NCBI RefSeq assembly: GCF_013349995.1
Contig: NZ_JABVXF010000036.1
Span: 1 to 43,140, forward strand
DNA length: 43,140 nucleotides
Source of the DNA: Pseudoalteromonas sp. 0303
GTDB taxonomy: Bacteria > Pseudomonadota > Gammaproteobacteria > Enterobacterales > Alteromonadaceae
Direction of reading: 5' to 3'
Positions within the stretch are counted from its first letter, which is position 1. The number at the start of each line of letters is the position of its first letter. The position numbers were made by a program, and so were the translations under genes. Positions 26,952 through 35,978 of the stretch are shown here, piece by piece. Below the pieces are notes generated by a model. That model searched no databases, was not told where the DNA came from, and was given only the letters and a program-made list of their open reading frames with translations.

Positions 26952-27291
26952 GACCACGCTTTGGCCATTTATGGCCTCTATTACTTTGTCTATTGCTGGT
27001 AGCGGTTTAATGACCAGTTGGCTCTTAATGAAAACACTCGAACCCATCCACAGCCAGTTGGCGTTAAGTACGCCCATTGCAGTCGTGGATTTTGGGGAGG
27101 CGGTGTTGTCACTGGGTCCTAATGCCAGCGAACAAGACATCGAATCCAGGTTGTTTCAGACCAATCAGCAAATTGAAAAGTTAAAAGCAGCCGGTTTTAT
27201 CGTGCTGGATGCCCAAGCGGTGGTGGGTGCAGATGATTCTGTATTCGTGCCAGTAGGCTCAAAGGAGGTGTCTCATGCAGATACTCCGTAA
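26944..27291 (+). CDS. trbI: TrbI-like F-type transfer protein
   Basis: A 115-aa protein with one N-terminal membrane helix and a periplasmic domain (VVDFGEAV, then IEKLKAAGFIVLDAQAVV), as in F-type TrbI proteins that affect pilus extension and retraction. It overlaps traC by 8 bp and trhF by 17 bp. Confidence 0.75.
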   Translation: MNKTTLWPFMASITLSIAGSGLMTSWLLMKTLEPIHSQLALSTPIAVVDFGEAVLSLGPNASEQDIESRLFQTNQQIEKLKAAGFIVLDAQAVVGADDSVFVPVGSKEVSHADTP

Positions 27292-27787
27292 AAGAATGCC
27301 TTGGCGGCCATACCTCATCCGGTTGACCGTTCTTGCGTTAATCATGGCCTTGGTAGGCACCTACGCCATGATGCGCTACCGAATAGGTATTGATACCCAG
27401 CAAGAGCGCTGCCTGCCTGATACCACGGTGTACCTGATTGACCTATGGAATAAAGAGCCCGTTAAGGATGGTTTGTATGCCTTCCACTCAAAAGGACTTG
27501 CTCCGTTATATAACGACGGTACTCGTATGCTGAAACGCCTAACAGGGATGCCTGGGGATGAAGTCAATGTGACTCCTGAGCATGTGCTGGTGAATGGTGC
27601 TCAAGTCTCTACCGGCATGGCATTAGCCCAGCGTCTTGGTGTGGCTGAAACAGAATTTAGCCGCTCATTGACGCTGCAAGAAAACGAATATTGGTTTTCC
27701 GGCGAGGCTGCAACAAGTTTCGACTCCCGCTATTGGAATGCCGTTAAGCGCGAGCAGATTGTCGGTCGCGCTTGGCCGCTTTGGTAG
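27275..27787 (+). CDS. trhF: TrhF/TraF-like S26 signal peptidase
   Basis: A 170-aa membrane-anchored protein of the S26 signal peptidase family that matures pilin or another Tra substrate. The Lys region MLKRLTGMPGDEV, with K87 as likely general base, matches box D of leader peptidases. The segment that should carry the nucleophile reads QERCLPDTTVYLID, so a cysteine (C46) is where serine is usual. A C-terminal D-S-R motif (TSFDSRYWNAV) is present. Confidence 0.8.
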   Translation: MQILRKRMPWRPYLIRLTVLALIMALVGTYAMMRYRIGIDTQQERCLPDTTVYLIDLWNKEPVKDGLYAFHSKGLAPLYNDGTRMLKRLTGMPGDEVNVTPEHVLVNGAQVSTGMALAQRLGVAETEFSRSLTLQENEYWFSGEAATSFDSRYWNAVKREQIVGRAWPLW

Positions 27788-27794
27788 GAGGTAG

Positions 27795-28922
27795 ATGATG
27801 CAAAGACTATGTCTCTTATTTTGGTTGGTTGCTCCATTGTCTTGGGTTCAAGTTTCCTGGGCACAAGAGCCTTATCCGTTGTCAGACGAAGACAAAAAGA
27901 TCGTCGAAATGAGCCGCAGCATTTTACAAAGTGCTGTGGATGGCTCATCTGAATTTATTGAGCCTTTTGCACCGGTTGAACAACCTGTGTCGCTCAAACA
28001 CAGCGATGAATGGTTGATATTTGCGTCGTCCTCATTGGGTGATTCGTCACTGAAGCAGCTATTTAAAGAGGCCAGTGCTACCGGCGCTATTGTGTTGTTT
28101 CGGGGAATTCCTGAAGGAAAGACCTTGGGGGCGGCTATCCGTGATTGGCATACCCTGATGGCGGGACTTGATCCTGTTCCTCAGGTTCGAATCGATCCGA
28201 AAGCCTTTGTGCACTGGCGGGTGACTAGCGTGCCTGCCATTTTCCGCATAGACGATGACAAGGTGACTGCAAGTGCACTAGGGGTTTACAGCAAGGACTG
28301 GTTGCAGCGACAAATTGAAACTGGCAATAGCGGTTCATTGGGTCAACGCGGTCCGATTCATTCGATTTTAGAACCGGATTTGATGCAAGTGGCGATGCAG
28401 CGTTTACAGTCGCTTGACCTCGGCGCGTTAAAGAAAAAAGCCATTGAGCGTTTCTGGTCTCGCCAAACATTTACTGACTTACCCAAAGCCACGCAGTATC
28501 GGATAAGAATGGTTGATCCAACCATCGTCATGCAGCGGCCACTATTGGATGCTAATGGCCGAACATTGATCCCAGCAGGAACGCGTATTAACCCGCTCAA
28601 AGCCTTGCCATTTACTCAGCAGCTCGTGGTGTTTAATGCGTCGAACTCTGAGGAAGTGGACGCAGTAGCGCATTGGCTTAAGACGCAAGATAGGACACTG
28701 CGCCGCATTACGCTTATCACCACGCAGCTCGACCGTGCCCAAGGCTGGAATCGCCTCAATGCGCTCGAAAAGACATTGGATAGTCCGGTTTACCTTCTCA
28801 ATGCCTCGCTAAAGCAGCGCTTTGATCTGCAAGTCACCCCATCGTTTGTTCAAGCAAAGGGGTTTGCGTTTGAAATAGAAGAAATTCCAGCAAAGGAGCT
28901 TGTTCATGAAAAAGCTCAATAA
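27795..28922 (+). CDS. traW: TrbC-TraW fusion protein
   Basis: A 375-aa periplasmic protein with a signal peptide ending near SWA. Residues of about 70-180 (FASSSLGDSSLKQLFKEA, then VPAIFRID) form a TrbC-type thioredoxin-like domain. The C-terminal half (RMVDPTIVMQRPLLDANGRT) is TraW. In F these are separate proteins that interact during pilus assembly; here one chain supplies both. It overlaps the traU start by 17 bp. Confidence 0.85.
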   Translation: MMQRLCLLFWLVAPLSWVQVSWAQEPYPLSDEDKKIVEMSRSILQSAVDGSSEFIEPFAPVEQPVSLKHSDEWLIFASSSLGDSSLKQLFKEASATGAIVLFRGIPEGKTLGAAIRDWHTLMAGLDPVPQVRIDPKAFVHWRVTSVPAIFRIDDDKVTASALGVYSKDWLQRQIETGNSGSLGQRGPIHSILEPDLMQVAMQRLQSLDLGALKKKAIERFWSRQTFTDLPKATQYRIRMVDPTIVMQRPLLDANGRTLIPAGTRINPLKALPFTQQLVVFNASNSEEVDAVAHWLKTQDRTLRRITLITTQLDRAQGWNRLNALEKTLDSPVYLLNASLKQRFDLQVTPSFVQAKGFAFEIEEIPAKELVHEKAQ

Positions 28923-29934
28923 TACGTATCGTCGGTTGCGGACTCTCGTTGTCATGCTTGTCCTGGGCGCATCTATTCCTGCTAAAGCCGACCTGACCTG
29001 CCCAGACGCGGGTTTATTGTCGGGCAAGTTGCTGACGGATGTTTGCTGGTCATGCATTTTTCCTATCCGGGTTGCAGGGCTTCCTCTTGGCTCTGGCAAT
29101 GTCCCAAGCGGCGCATCAAACAAGTCATTTTGCTTATGTGAAGACAACTTAGGTGTGCCAAGGCCAGGTATTGTTACCAGCATGTGGGAGCCAGCGCGTT
29201 TGATTGAACTGGTCAGAACGCCAGGTTGTTCGCCTTCACTGGGAGGGATTCGCTTACCGTTAGGTGATAGGCGATTGCAAGGTGGTCATGGCGAGGGTGA
29301 ATACGATACCGGTGATCTTGCTTTCTACCATTACCATTATTACGCCTTTCTGCTTTTGGTCATGCTCGATTTGTTCATGGATGGCAATTGCAATGCCGAT
29401 GGTTACATGGACTTTGACTTGATGTATTTGTCGGAATTGGACCCAACATGGCTGAACGATGAACTGGCCTTTTTTACTCAGCCTGAAGCGGCTGCCGTTG
29501 CCAATCCATTGGCTATTTCGGCTTGTACCGCTGACGCTGCTTCATCAACGTTTGGTAAACCAATCGACCAGTTGTTTTGGTGTGCTGGCAGTTGGGGCCA
29601 TCTCTATCCCTTATCTGGCCATACCTTAGCCTTTGGCTCATTAGCAGAAAACACCAGCCATTTAGCAGCGCGAGCAATCGCGGCTCAACACAGGCGTGGT
29701 CTTGCAAGGCGAACAATGGGGAACAGTGCGCTATGCCGACCTGTTATCGAACCCATGCTGCCGAAATCCCAATACAAGATGAGTATGTTCTTCCCTGTAC
29801 CGGAAACTGAAAGTGCGCATGTCATCGGTGAAAGCACCATGAAATGGGGAGAGTGGCGAACGATCCCCGGTGCCGGTGAAGATGCGCTCTACATTTTGTG
29901 GCGCTGGCAAGACTGCTGTAACTCGGGAGGTTAA
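28906..29934 (+). CDS. traU: TraU, mating-pair assembly protein
   Basis: A 342-aa periplasmic protein with a signal peptide and many cysteines, as in F TraU, which is needed for DNA transfer more than for pilus growth. ATG 28906 is preferred to TTG 28900. DsbC from the same operon probably helps fold it. It lies 2 bp before traN. Confidence 0.92.
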   Translation: MKKLNNTYRRLRTLVVMLVLGASIPAKADLTCPDAGLLSGKLLTDVCWSCIFPIRVAGLPLGSGNVPSGASNKSFCLCEDNLGVPRPGIVTSMWEPARLIELVRTPGCSPSLGGIRLPLGDRRLQGGHGEGEYDTGDLAFYHYHYYAFLLLVMLDLFMDGNCNADGYMDFDLMYLSELDPTWLNDELAFFTQPEAAAVANPLAISACTADAASSTFGKPIDQLFWCAGSWGHLYPLSGHTLAFGSLAENTSHLAARAIAAQHRRGLARRTMGNSALCRPVIEPMLPKSQYKMSMFFPVPETESAHVIGESTMKWGEWRTIPGAGEDALYILWRWQDCCNSGG

Positions 29935-29936
29935 CT

Positions 29937-32900
29937 ATGAAACCAACACTTTTTACCCGAGTGTTAGCGGGTATTTTATCTATAACTATGGCGTGCTTGC
30001 CCTTACATGGTGTGGCCGCTGATGTGCAGCGCCAATCCGGCTTAAGCGGACAACAAGAAGGTAAGCAATTGCTGCAAAACTGGACGATGCCCGCACTCAA
30101 TGGCAATACATTGTCGGTGCCGAATGGCAGTGGAAATGAGACGATTAACTTGCAAGAGCTTTTCCCTGGTATGGATCAGGGTTCATTGGATGTCTTAACG
30201 GGCGTTTATGGTTCTGATGCCAGCATGAATCAATTGGGGACGCAGCGCCAAGAGAGCATGGCATCCGAAAGTGGCGCTACGGGTGAGGCGTTTCGCTCGC
30301 TCCAGCAAATCAAAGACAGGTCTCGGCCAGATATGGTCAATGATCCGCTTTGGGCATTAACTGATGCGGTTCAAACTGACCCCAACCTATTAACCCAAAG
30401 CTTCCCAGGCTGTGAGTCTCAAGGTGAAGGCAGCCCAAATTACCAGCAATGTGACAGGCTCAATACAGCGGTTAACAGCTGCACTATTACTCACGATTAC
30501 ACGGCAGGCATTATTGAGCATGTTTCAGGACCGATGAACCTTCGCTCTTGTGGTGAGGGTTGTCTTGAGGTTTGGATAGGGCGAATTGGCGACAACTACT
30601 GGAGTGGTAGTTGTAAAGTGTTTGAACAGGCCATCACACTCAAAGTCGTGAATCCCGATGCGATTACCTCAGCCGTACTTGAGTACGCCAAATGGGATGA
30701 CTACATGCAAGTGTGGCTTGGCGATCAGAAAGTCTGGTCTGGGCCGAACAATAACTTTCCACCAGAAACGGCAGGTCGCTGCGAGCTCAGTACCAGTTGG
30801 GAGCGCAATCCAAATACCGATCTCACTGCCAAGCTAAAAGCGGTAGAACCAGGTTTAGAAGTGCCGGTAAAAATTCGCGTATCGGTCACTGGTAGTGGTG
30901 AGGGGTATGCACGCATCAAGGTACGCTTTGATCCAACCAAGGTGGTGATGAATGATAGTTGGTCGCCGCAATCCTGTATCGAACAAGCAGCGGATATTCC
31001 GACAAAGTTTTCAGACTACAGCATTCAATGCACGGATCAGCCGTCTTCAACCAACGGATGTACGGTGGTCAATGGTGTTTCAGTTTGTGGATCCTACTTT
31101 GCCCCAAGCCCTGTGGCTGGCATATCGCCTTTGTGTCGGCGTGTACAAGTGAGTGTGGATGACGAAAGCTATAAGGGGATTGAAAATCAGGCCTGCCAGG
31201 TGCTTGAAGCGAACCCTTCCTGTGGCTTCATGTCGTCAGAATGTGCCGAGACCAATGATAAAGGTGAATGCATTCGTTTTACCGATACCTATGACTGTGG
31301 ATTGCAAACCAGCGATCCAAAGTGCGTGGTATCCAATCTTATGCCGAGTAGTTTTGAGGCCTGTGAGCCTACTCAGACGATTACGCCATTTACTGAAACC
31401 AAGCATGTACCGGATTACCAGGTGTGCGAAAAGATCAGCACGCTTACTCAGTGTCAGTTAGAGCGACGTGTATCTGCCGAAACACATCAACAAAGCTTGT
31501 CCATTGAGCGCGGTTGCTTTAGCTCTGAAACGCTCAGTTTTGTTCCTCAGCACAGTAACACCATGCAAACTGGAAACGCGACGCTGAGTATTTTTGATAA
31601 TCAAAATACTGAGATAAAAATCACCGAGTCGCCATCCAAGGCAAATGGTTGGAAAACGACACTCTCATTGACGGGCAATAAGGAGACGGTGACTGAGACG
31701 AAACCGTCCATTAAGTACCCTGAAATGACCTGTCCAAAAGGAACCTTGGTTGGCTCATTGTGTAAAGTCGTCAATGGTTCGATTATTTCGTGGCATGAAC
31801 CCCAGGAAGTCACTCGTTCCAGATGCGAATCCGGCTGGAACAAAGTCGATTTCGACACTTGCAGCCGAGAAGTTCAGAAGTGTTTGGCTCCTGCGAAACT
31901 GAGCGCTTCCTTGACCTTCTCCGGCAAGTACTTAGAGCAAGACGTTGTTCATCAATCAAGTGATCCGGGCATAGGCCAATGCTTGATGCAAACGGATCAG
32001 TTTACTGCGGTGCAGTGGCAGTGTTTGGATACGGGGACAAAACGAATCGAGGGGTTAACGGTTGGTAGTGGCGAGTTGGCAAAGCTTGGAAGTCTTTATC
32101 CGGCGGTTGTTTCGTCTCCTGCTCATTTAACCAGTCGTGGTAGCTCTGATGGACTGGGGCTCTCATGCTGGAGGGCAAAAGCGACCTACAATGCCTCGAC
32201 TGCTCACCCAGAGTTCAACATGGGCAGCTCAGATAGCTGGGTAGATGCCAATGGTAATATACAAACCATCGTCAATAACGGACAAAACACGACCACCAAT
32301 ACGTGTTCCGCGCTGGAGCAAAACCCAGCCTGCCAGTATGTCAGAACCGAATGCACTGAAGGCGGAGCTGGTCATGAAGGCTTCTGCTATATCCAAAGTT
32401 TGGTGTATGACTGCGGACAAAGCGTAGAAGTGCAAAACGCTCGAATGGAAACTCAATACAACTGTGAGGGGCCAGTTCGCTGTATGGGCACAGATTGTTT
32501 AGAGCCAGAGTCAATCAAGCAGGCTAACTTTGCAGAGGCCGCTGCGATGCTTAATGCAGCGCAGTTTATGACCAATGATATGTCATGCACGGGAGCTGAT
32601 GGCCAAGATAACGTCGAGTGTACGGTCTTTAAAGGTAATGCTGGCCAGTGCAAAAAAGCCGTTGGCGGCATAGTGGATTGCTGTGAAAAGCCAAGTGGCG
32701 TGTCGTTATCGGATTACATCACGATGATAGTTGCGGTCAACAAGCTTGATACGGCAGTCATGGCCATGAATCCGTCGTCGGCAATCTATGGTTCCTGGAA
32801 TACGCTCAGGGAGCCAATCACGAGCACTTGGAGTGCGGTCAAAGAGCCTTTTGTGTCTGCATGGGACTCTCTCATGGGGGCTGGGCCATCAACGGCTGCT

Positions 32901-33629
32901 GGCGCGGGAGCGGAGCAAGCTGCGACTGGCTTTATGCAGGTGTTGACCAACAAAACGGCTGAGTGGGTAGGCACGACCTTTGGTTCGGGGGCGCAATCGG
33001 CACTGTTTAGTAACGTTGGTGGCGCAGTTGGAGCCGATGGTGTCGTTTCGGGTGGTAACTTTGCGCTGGGTGGCGCTGCGGGCGCGGTTCTGAGTGCGGT
33101 TATGACGGCCTACATGATTTACTCAGTCACCATGATCCTCATTCAGCTTATCTGGAAATGTGAGCAGAGTGAGTTTGAGATGAACGCTAAGCGGGTATTG
33201 AAGAGTTGTCACTATGTGGGCTCTTACTGCAAGTCTAAGTTCTTAGGTGCCTGTGTTGAGAAACGGCAATCATATTGCTGCTTTACTTCGCCGCTTTCAC
33301 GGATCATTCAAGAGCAAGTGCGTCCGCAATTGGGCCTTGGCTGGGGCAGTGCGAAATCTCCCAACTGTGAAGGCTTGACTGCGAGTCAGTTAAACCTGGT
33401 AGATTGGAGCCAAGTCAATCTCGATGAATGGATAGGTATTTTATCGATAACAGGCAACCTACCCGAAGTACCGTCACTGGATCTGGAAAGACTGACTGGC
33501 TCAGGAAGTACGCTAAACGTGGATGGAAACCGTCAAAGTGCCGCAGACAGAGCCATTGAAAGGCTAAACGGAATGGATGCACAGAAACTGCGTCAGGAGG
33601 CGACGGAAGAAATTTCGGGAAATAATTGA
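29937..33629 (+). CDS. traN: TraN, outer-membrane mating-pair stabilisation protein
   Basis: A 1230-aa cysteine-rich protein with a signal peptide (cleavage near GVAA) that contacts the recipient surface and stabilises mating pairs. Two blocks around NPSCGFMSSEC and NPACQYVRTEC repeat the same cysteine pattern. A hydrophobic segment near residues 1040-1075 (LSAVMTAYMIYSVTMILI) precedes a cysteine-rich tail. It is much longer than F TraN (about 600 aa), as is usual in SXT/R391. It ends the operon. Confidence 0.92.
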   Translation: MKPTLFTRVLAGILSITMACLPLHGVAADVQRQSGLSGQQEGKQLLQNWTMPALNGNTLSVPNGSGNETINLQELFPGMDQGSLDVLTGVYGSDASMNQLGTQRQESMASESGATGEAFRSLQQIKDRSRPDMVNDPLWALTDAVQTDPNLLTQSFPGCESQGEGSPNYQQCDRLNTAVNSCTITHDYTAGIIEHVSGPMNLRSCGEGCLEVWIGRIGDNYWSGSCKVFEQAITLKVVNPDAITSAVLEYAKWDDYMQVWLGDQKVWSGPNNNFPPETAGRCELSTSWERNPNTDLTAKLKAVEPGLEVPVKIRVSVTGSGEGYARIKVRFDPTKVVMNDSWSPQSCIEQAADIPTKFSDYSIQCTDQPSSTNGCTVVNGVSVCGSYFAPSPVAGISPLCRRVQVSVDDESYKGIENQACQVLEANPSCGFMSSECAETNDKGECIRFTDTYDCGLQTSDPKCVVSNLMPSSFEACEPTQTITPFTETKHVPDYQVCEKISTLTQCQLERRVSAETHQQSLSIERGCFSSETLSFVPQHSNTMQTGNATLSIFDNQNTEIKITESPSKANGWKTTLSLTGNKETVTETKPSIKYPEMTCPKGTLVGSLCKVVNGSIISWHEPQEVTRSRCESGWNKVDFDTCSREVQKCLAPAKLSASLTFSGKYLEQDVVHQSSDPGIGQCLMQTDQFTAVQWQCLDTGTKRIEGLTVGSGELAKLGSLYPAVVSSPAHLTSRGSSDGLGLSCWRAKATYNASTAHPEFNMGSSDSWVDANGNIQTIVNNGQNTTTNTCSALEQNPACQYVRTECTEGGAGHEGFCYIQSLVYDCGQSVEVQNARMETQYNCEGPVRCMGTDCLEPESIKQANFAEAAAMLNAAQFMTNDMSCTGADGQDNVECTVFKGNAGQCKKAVGGIVDCCEKPSGVSLSDYITMIVAVNKLDTAVMAMNPSSAIYGSWNTLREPITSTWSAVKEPFVSAWDSLMGAGPSTAAGAGAEQAATGFMQVLTNKTAEWVGTTFGSGAQSALFSNVGGAVGADGVVSGGNFALGGAAGAVLSAVMTAYMIYSVTMILIQLIWKCEQSEFEMNAKRVLKSCHYVGSYCKSKFLGACVEKRQSYCCFTSPLSRIIQEQVRPQLGLGWGSAKSPNCEGLTASQLNLVDWSQVNLDEWIGILSITGNLPEVPSLDLERLTGSGSTLNVDGNRQSAADRAIERLNGMDAQKLRQEATEEISGNN

Positions 33630-33671
33630 GCACGTCCTTCTAAAATAGCTGCGCCAATAATGTTCCATATT

Positions 33672-33713
33672 GGTTACTTTAATGCGTTTTTCCGCTTTAA
33701 AGTAACCATTTTT
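33672..33713 (+). terminator. Terminator after traN
   Basis: GGTTACTTTAA pairs with TTAAAGTAACC around a loop that itself has GCG/CGC, followed by ATTTTTG. It ends the dsbC-traN operon. Confidence 0.75.
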
Positions 33714-33926
33714 GTACTTTGTGATCACAGATCGAACATATTTCAGCTAACGCGCTTTTGCCCCAAAACGTGTTAATGTAATTACTCTATAGGTCGGCTT
33801 TGAGCGAAAAGCAGTCTCTCCAGCTTTTCAGATATTTGTGCTCTTTCGCACGGCAACTGTCAATAGTAAGGGACTGAGAATATTAACTAATTCAAGTCGT
33901 GTTTTCTGATAAACTAAGATGAACGT
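33714..33926. other. HS4 left junction, non-coding
   Basis: I see no gene here. The stretch leads from the tra terminator to the AT-rich AraC gene and should contain its promoter, but no box stands out clearly. Confidence 0.4.
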
Positions 33927-34352
33927 ATGGGCAAGGCTTTTAACGAAAATAGTATGTCGAATCCTCACAAATCCTTTTTTGAGACCGAAATAGATAGGTT
34001 ATATAAAAATGGGCCTTTCAGTTCCAAAATGTACGTACAAGTAAGACAGTCCAAAGCCTTTATGGAAAAATTCTATATGAAAAAAATAGAATTGGATGAT
34101 ATGGCAAAGGCAGCTTTCTTATCTCGATTTCACTATGTTAGAGTATTTCGACGTATGTATGGCTTAACGCCAAGGGCATACTTGAGAGATATTAGGATAT
34201 CAAAAGCAAAAGAACTTTTAAAAAATGGCGAGACAATTACAACAGTCTGTTTTGAAGTTGGTTACGACAGCCTATCAACATTCTCTTCGGTTTTTAAGAA
34301 GTGCGCTGGTTGCACTCCCAAAGAGTATCAACTAAGAAACAAAGCAATCTAG
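33927..34352 (+). CDS. AraC-family transcriptional regulator, DNA-binding domain only
   Basis: A 141-aa protein made almost entirely of the double HTH of AraC/XylS regulators (MAKAAFLSRFHYVRVFRRMY, then the ITTVCFEVGYDSLSTFSSVF signature and TPKEYQLR). It lacks an N-terminal sensor domain. It is AT-rich compared with tra genes and sits in HS4 with the VOC gene 67 bp downstream, which it probably controls. A later ATG at 33954 is also possible; neither has a strong RBS. Confidence 0.85.
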   Translation: MGKAFNENSMSNPHKSFFETEIDRLYKNGPFSSKMYVQVRQSKAFMEKFYMKKIELDDMAKAAFLSRFHYVRVFRRMYGLTPRAYLRDIRISKAKELLKNGETITTVCFEVGYDSLSTFSSVFKKCAGCTPKEYQLRNKAI

Positions 34353-34368
34353 AATAAGTTTTTTTCAT

Positions 34369-34409
34369 GAATTAGGTTAATCTAAATATATTCTATTAAT
34401 TCAGGTTAA
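34369..34409 (+). promoter_or_regulatory. Direct repeat upstream of the VOC gene, candidate AraC-type sites
   Basis: GAATTAGGTTAA (34369-34380) and AATTCAGGTTAA (34398-34409) share GGTTAA, spaced 29 bp, close to three helical turns. Direct repeats are the usual sites of AraC-family dimers. The second overlaps the region just before the RBS. Confidence 0.4.
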
Positions 34410-34419
34410 GGTATCAAAT

Positions 34420-34809
34420 ATGTTAAAAATTTACGTAACTAGTGTTCCCGTTGACGATCAAGACAAAGCTTTAAATTTCTATACAAAAATTTTGGGTTTC
34501 ATAAAGAAAAACGAGGTTCCATTAGGGGAGTATAAGTGGCTAACCGTTGTATCTCCTGACGAGCAATCTGGTGTTGAACTTTTATTAGAGCCTATGGCAT
34601 TTGAACCCGCAAAATTGTACCAACAATCTCTTAGAGAAGCAGGTATACCTTGGACTTCATTTGCAGTTGATGATGTTGAAAGAGAATTCGAGAGGTTAAA
34701 AGAATTAGGTGTCGAATTTTCCATCCCTCCAAAAGAAGCTGGAACAGTGAAAATAGCTGTACTAGACGACACTTGTGGAAATTACATTCAGTTAATGCAG
34801 CAATTGTAA
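34420..34809 (+). CDS. VOC-fold protein (glyoxalase/bleomycin-resistance/dioxygenase superfamily)
   Basis: A 129-aa single-copy VOC protein with the paired beta-alpha-beta modules typical of the superfamily (KALNFYTKILGF near the start, GNYIQLMQQL at the end). Metal ligands could include E53-type and C-terminal residues, but substrate cannot be read from the sequence. Its pairing with an AraC regulator suggests inducible detoxification or resistance. Confidence 0.8.
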   Translation: MLKIYVTSVPVDDQDKALNFYTKILGFIKKNEVPLGEYKWLTVVSPDEQSGVELLLEPMAFEPAKLYQQSLREAGIPWTSFAVDDVEREFERLKELGVEFSIPPKEAGTVKIAVLDDTCGNYIQLMQQL

Positions 34810-34820
34810 TTGGTTAAAAA

Positions 34821-34851
34821 CAACCATATAAGACACTCTCTTATATGGTTG
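34821..34851. terminator. Terminator after the VOC gene
   Basis: CAACCATATAAGA pairs exactly with TCTTATATGGTTG around CACTC; the T-run is short. It ends the AraC-VOC cargo and could work in both directions. Confidence 0.6.
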
Positions 34852-34968
34852 TAATCTTCAGCACAAATATAACTAGCTAATGTCCGTTATTGGCACAGAG
34901 CTGTCATTCGGCTCTGAAGCGTTTTTGTCCAAAACTGTTTTACAAAGTCCACAACTGCAATTTAGAAG

Positions 34969-34987
34969 AGCCCCTTCGAGAGGGGCT
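34969..34987 (-). terminator. Hairpin downstream of the DUF1845 gene
   Basis: On the minus strand AGCCCCT pairs with AGGGGCT and is followed by CTTCT. It lies 22 bp past the stop of the minus-strand gene and is a weak terminator candidate. Confidence 0.45.
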
Positions 34988-35008
34988 GGTTGATGGGAGC
35001 CCAGTTGG

Positions 35009-35611
35009 CTAGTTGGCGGGGGTATCTGTTTCCTCTTCAGTGATATCGTCATCGGTTGAAGGCACAGCTTGCTCAACTTCTGCTTCTTTACCCTTAGCTT
35101 GGGCTGATTTTCGTGCTCGAATTTCGATATCAATTATGCGTCGAGCCAGTTTGATAATGCGCTGTTGCCATGCGTAGTTGCCATCAACACGTTGTTTGTT
35201 GCTAAGCACGCTAGATAACCAAAGTGTGTCCATTGAAATCATCAATGCATCGAGTTTGCGAACTAAGCCGACAAACTGGCCAACCTGGGGCGAGCTGATT
35301 TTGGCGTTGAAGGTTATCGGGTCGGTGTAGTCAGGTACTTCATCGATGCCATTGGACTCCATCAGTTTGTCCAAACGATCTTGTTCGTTGTCTACCGCCT
35401 TAGCGCAATCTTCGATCAACTGGCTAATGATCTGTTCCACTTCATCAATTTCGTTCTCATCGCCAATGATGCGCAGGATGACATCGATTCCGTAAAGCGC
35501 ACTGACCGTCCGTCTAAAAACACGGTCAACGACACGTTGCGCCTGTAAGCTGTTAATTGTAAATGATTGTTCAAAGATGGGTTTTGAGTAATTGGGTTTT
35601 GCTTGGGCCAT
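35009..35611 (-). CDS. DUF1845 (AcaB-like) conserved ICE protein, s063 position
   Basis: A 200-aa protein with helical segments, a central DALMISMDTLWLSSVL region, an RRIIDIEIRARK segment and an acidic tail (DDDITEEETDT). The family (DUF1845/PFL_4669) is shared with IncC plasmids, where a member called AcaB is reported to regulate transfer; transfer of that role here is inference. It starts behind CAGGAG and is the only minus-strand backbone gene in the block. Confidence 0.7.
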   Translation of the reverse strand: MAQAKPNYSKPIFEQSFTINSLQAQRVVDRVFRRTVSALYGIDVILRIIGDENEIDEVEQIISQLIEDCAKAVDNEQDRLDKLMESNGIDEVPDYTDPITFNAKISSPQVGQFVGLVRKLDALMISMDTLWLSSVLSNKQRVDGNYAWQQRIIKLARRIIDIEIRARKSAQAKGKEAEVEQAVPSTDDDITEEETDTPAN

Positions 35612-35914
35612 AAGTTTGCTCCTGATATGACAATAATCAGTTCCTAGCCTAATCCTCTGTGAGGTAATGGCCTTTCAGCTAGGTGGAAGAATTGAGCATC
35701 TTTCTGACTATCCTGTCTGGATAAGACGGTTACACTGACTTTCAAATATTGCTGATCTGTTTCAGTGATATCTGCGCCTGAGAGCATGAGCTCAAAGGAA
35801 GCCCGCCGCTGAGTTTTCTCAGTGGTACTAAGAGGTAGCTAGCCTCCTTAAACAAATAGCCTGCATGTTTTTACATGCTCAACCATGCGTTCCTTGCGGT
35901 TCGCCTTTTCACCA
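35612..35914. other. Divergent intergenic region between the DUF1845 gene and s064
   Basis: About 300 bp without a gene. It contains small inverted repeats, GCATGT-TTTT-ACATGC at 35863-35878 and TATCC/GGATA nearby, and must hold promoters for both directions. I could not assign boxes with confidence. Confidence 0.4.
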
Positions 35915-35977
35915 CCCAACTGGGGGAGTTTTCCCCAGTTGGGGGTGACTCCTTCAAAACTAAATTAAGGAGTCACC
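35915..35977 (+). promoter_or_regulatory. Two-part hairpin leader, copy 1 (before s064)
   Basis: Stem 1: CCCAACTGGGG (35915-35925) pairs perfectly with CCCCAGTTGGG (35933-35943). Stem 2 begins on the next base: GGTGACTCC (35944-35952) pairs perfectly with GGAGTCACC (35969-35977). The SD AAGGAG overlaps the 3' arm of stem 2, and the ATG is at 35979. This is the clearest of eight copies. Confidence 0.8.
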
Positions 35978-35978
35978 A

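Noticed and set aside
35612..35914. Origin of transfer or replication in the 300-bp gap
   Set aside because: No iterons or nick-site signature could be seen, and oriT of this ICE family lies elsewhere, near mobI.
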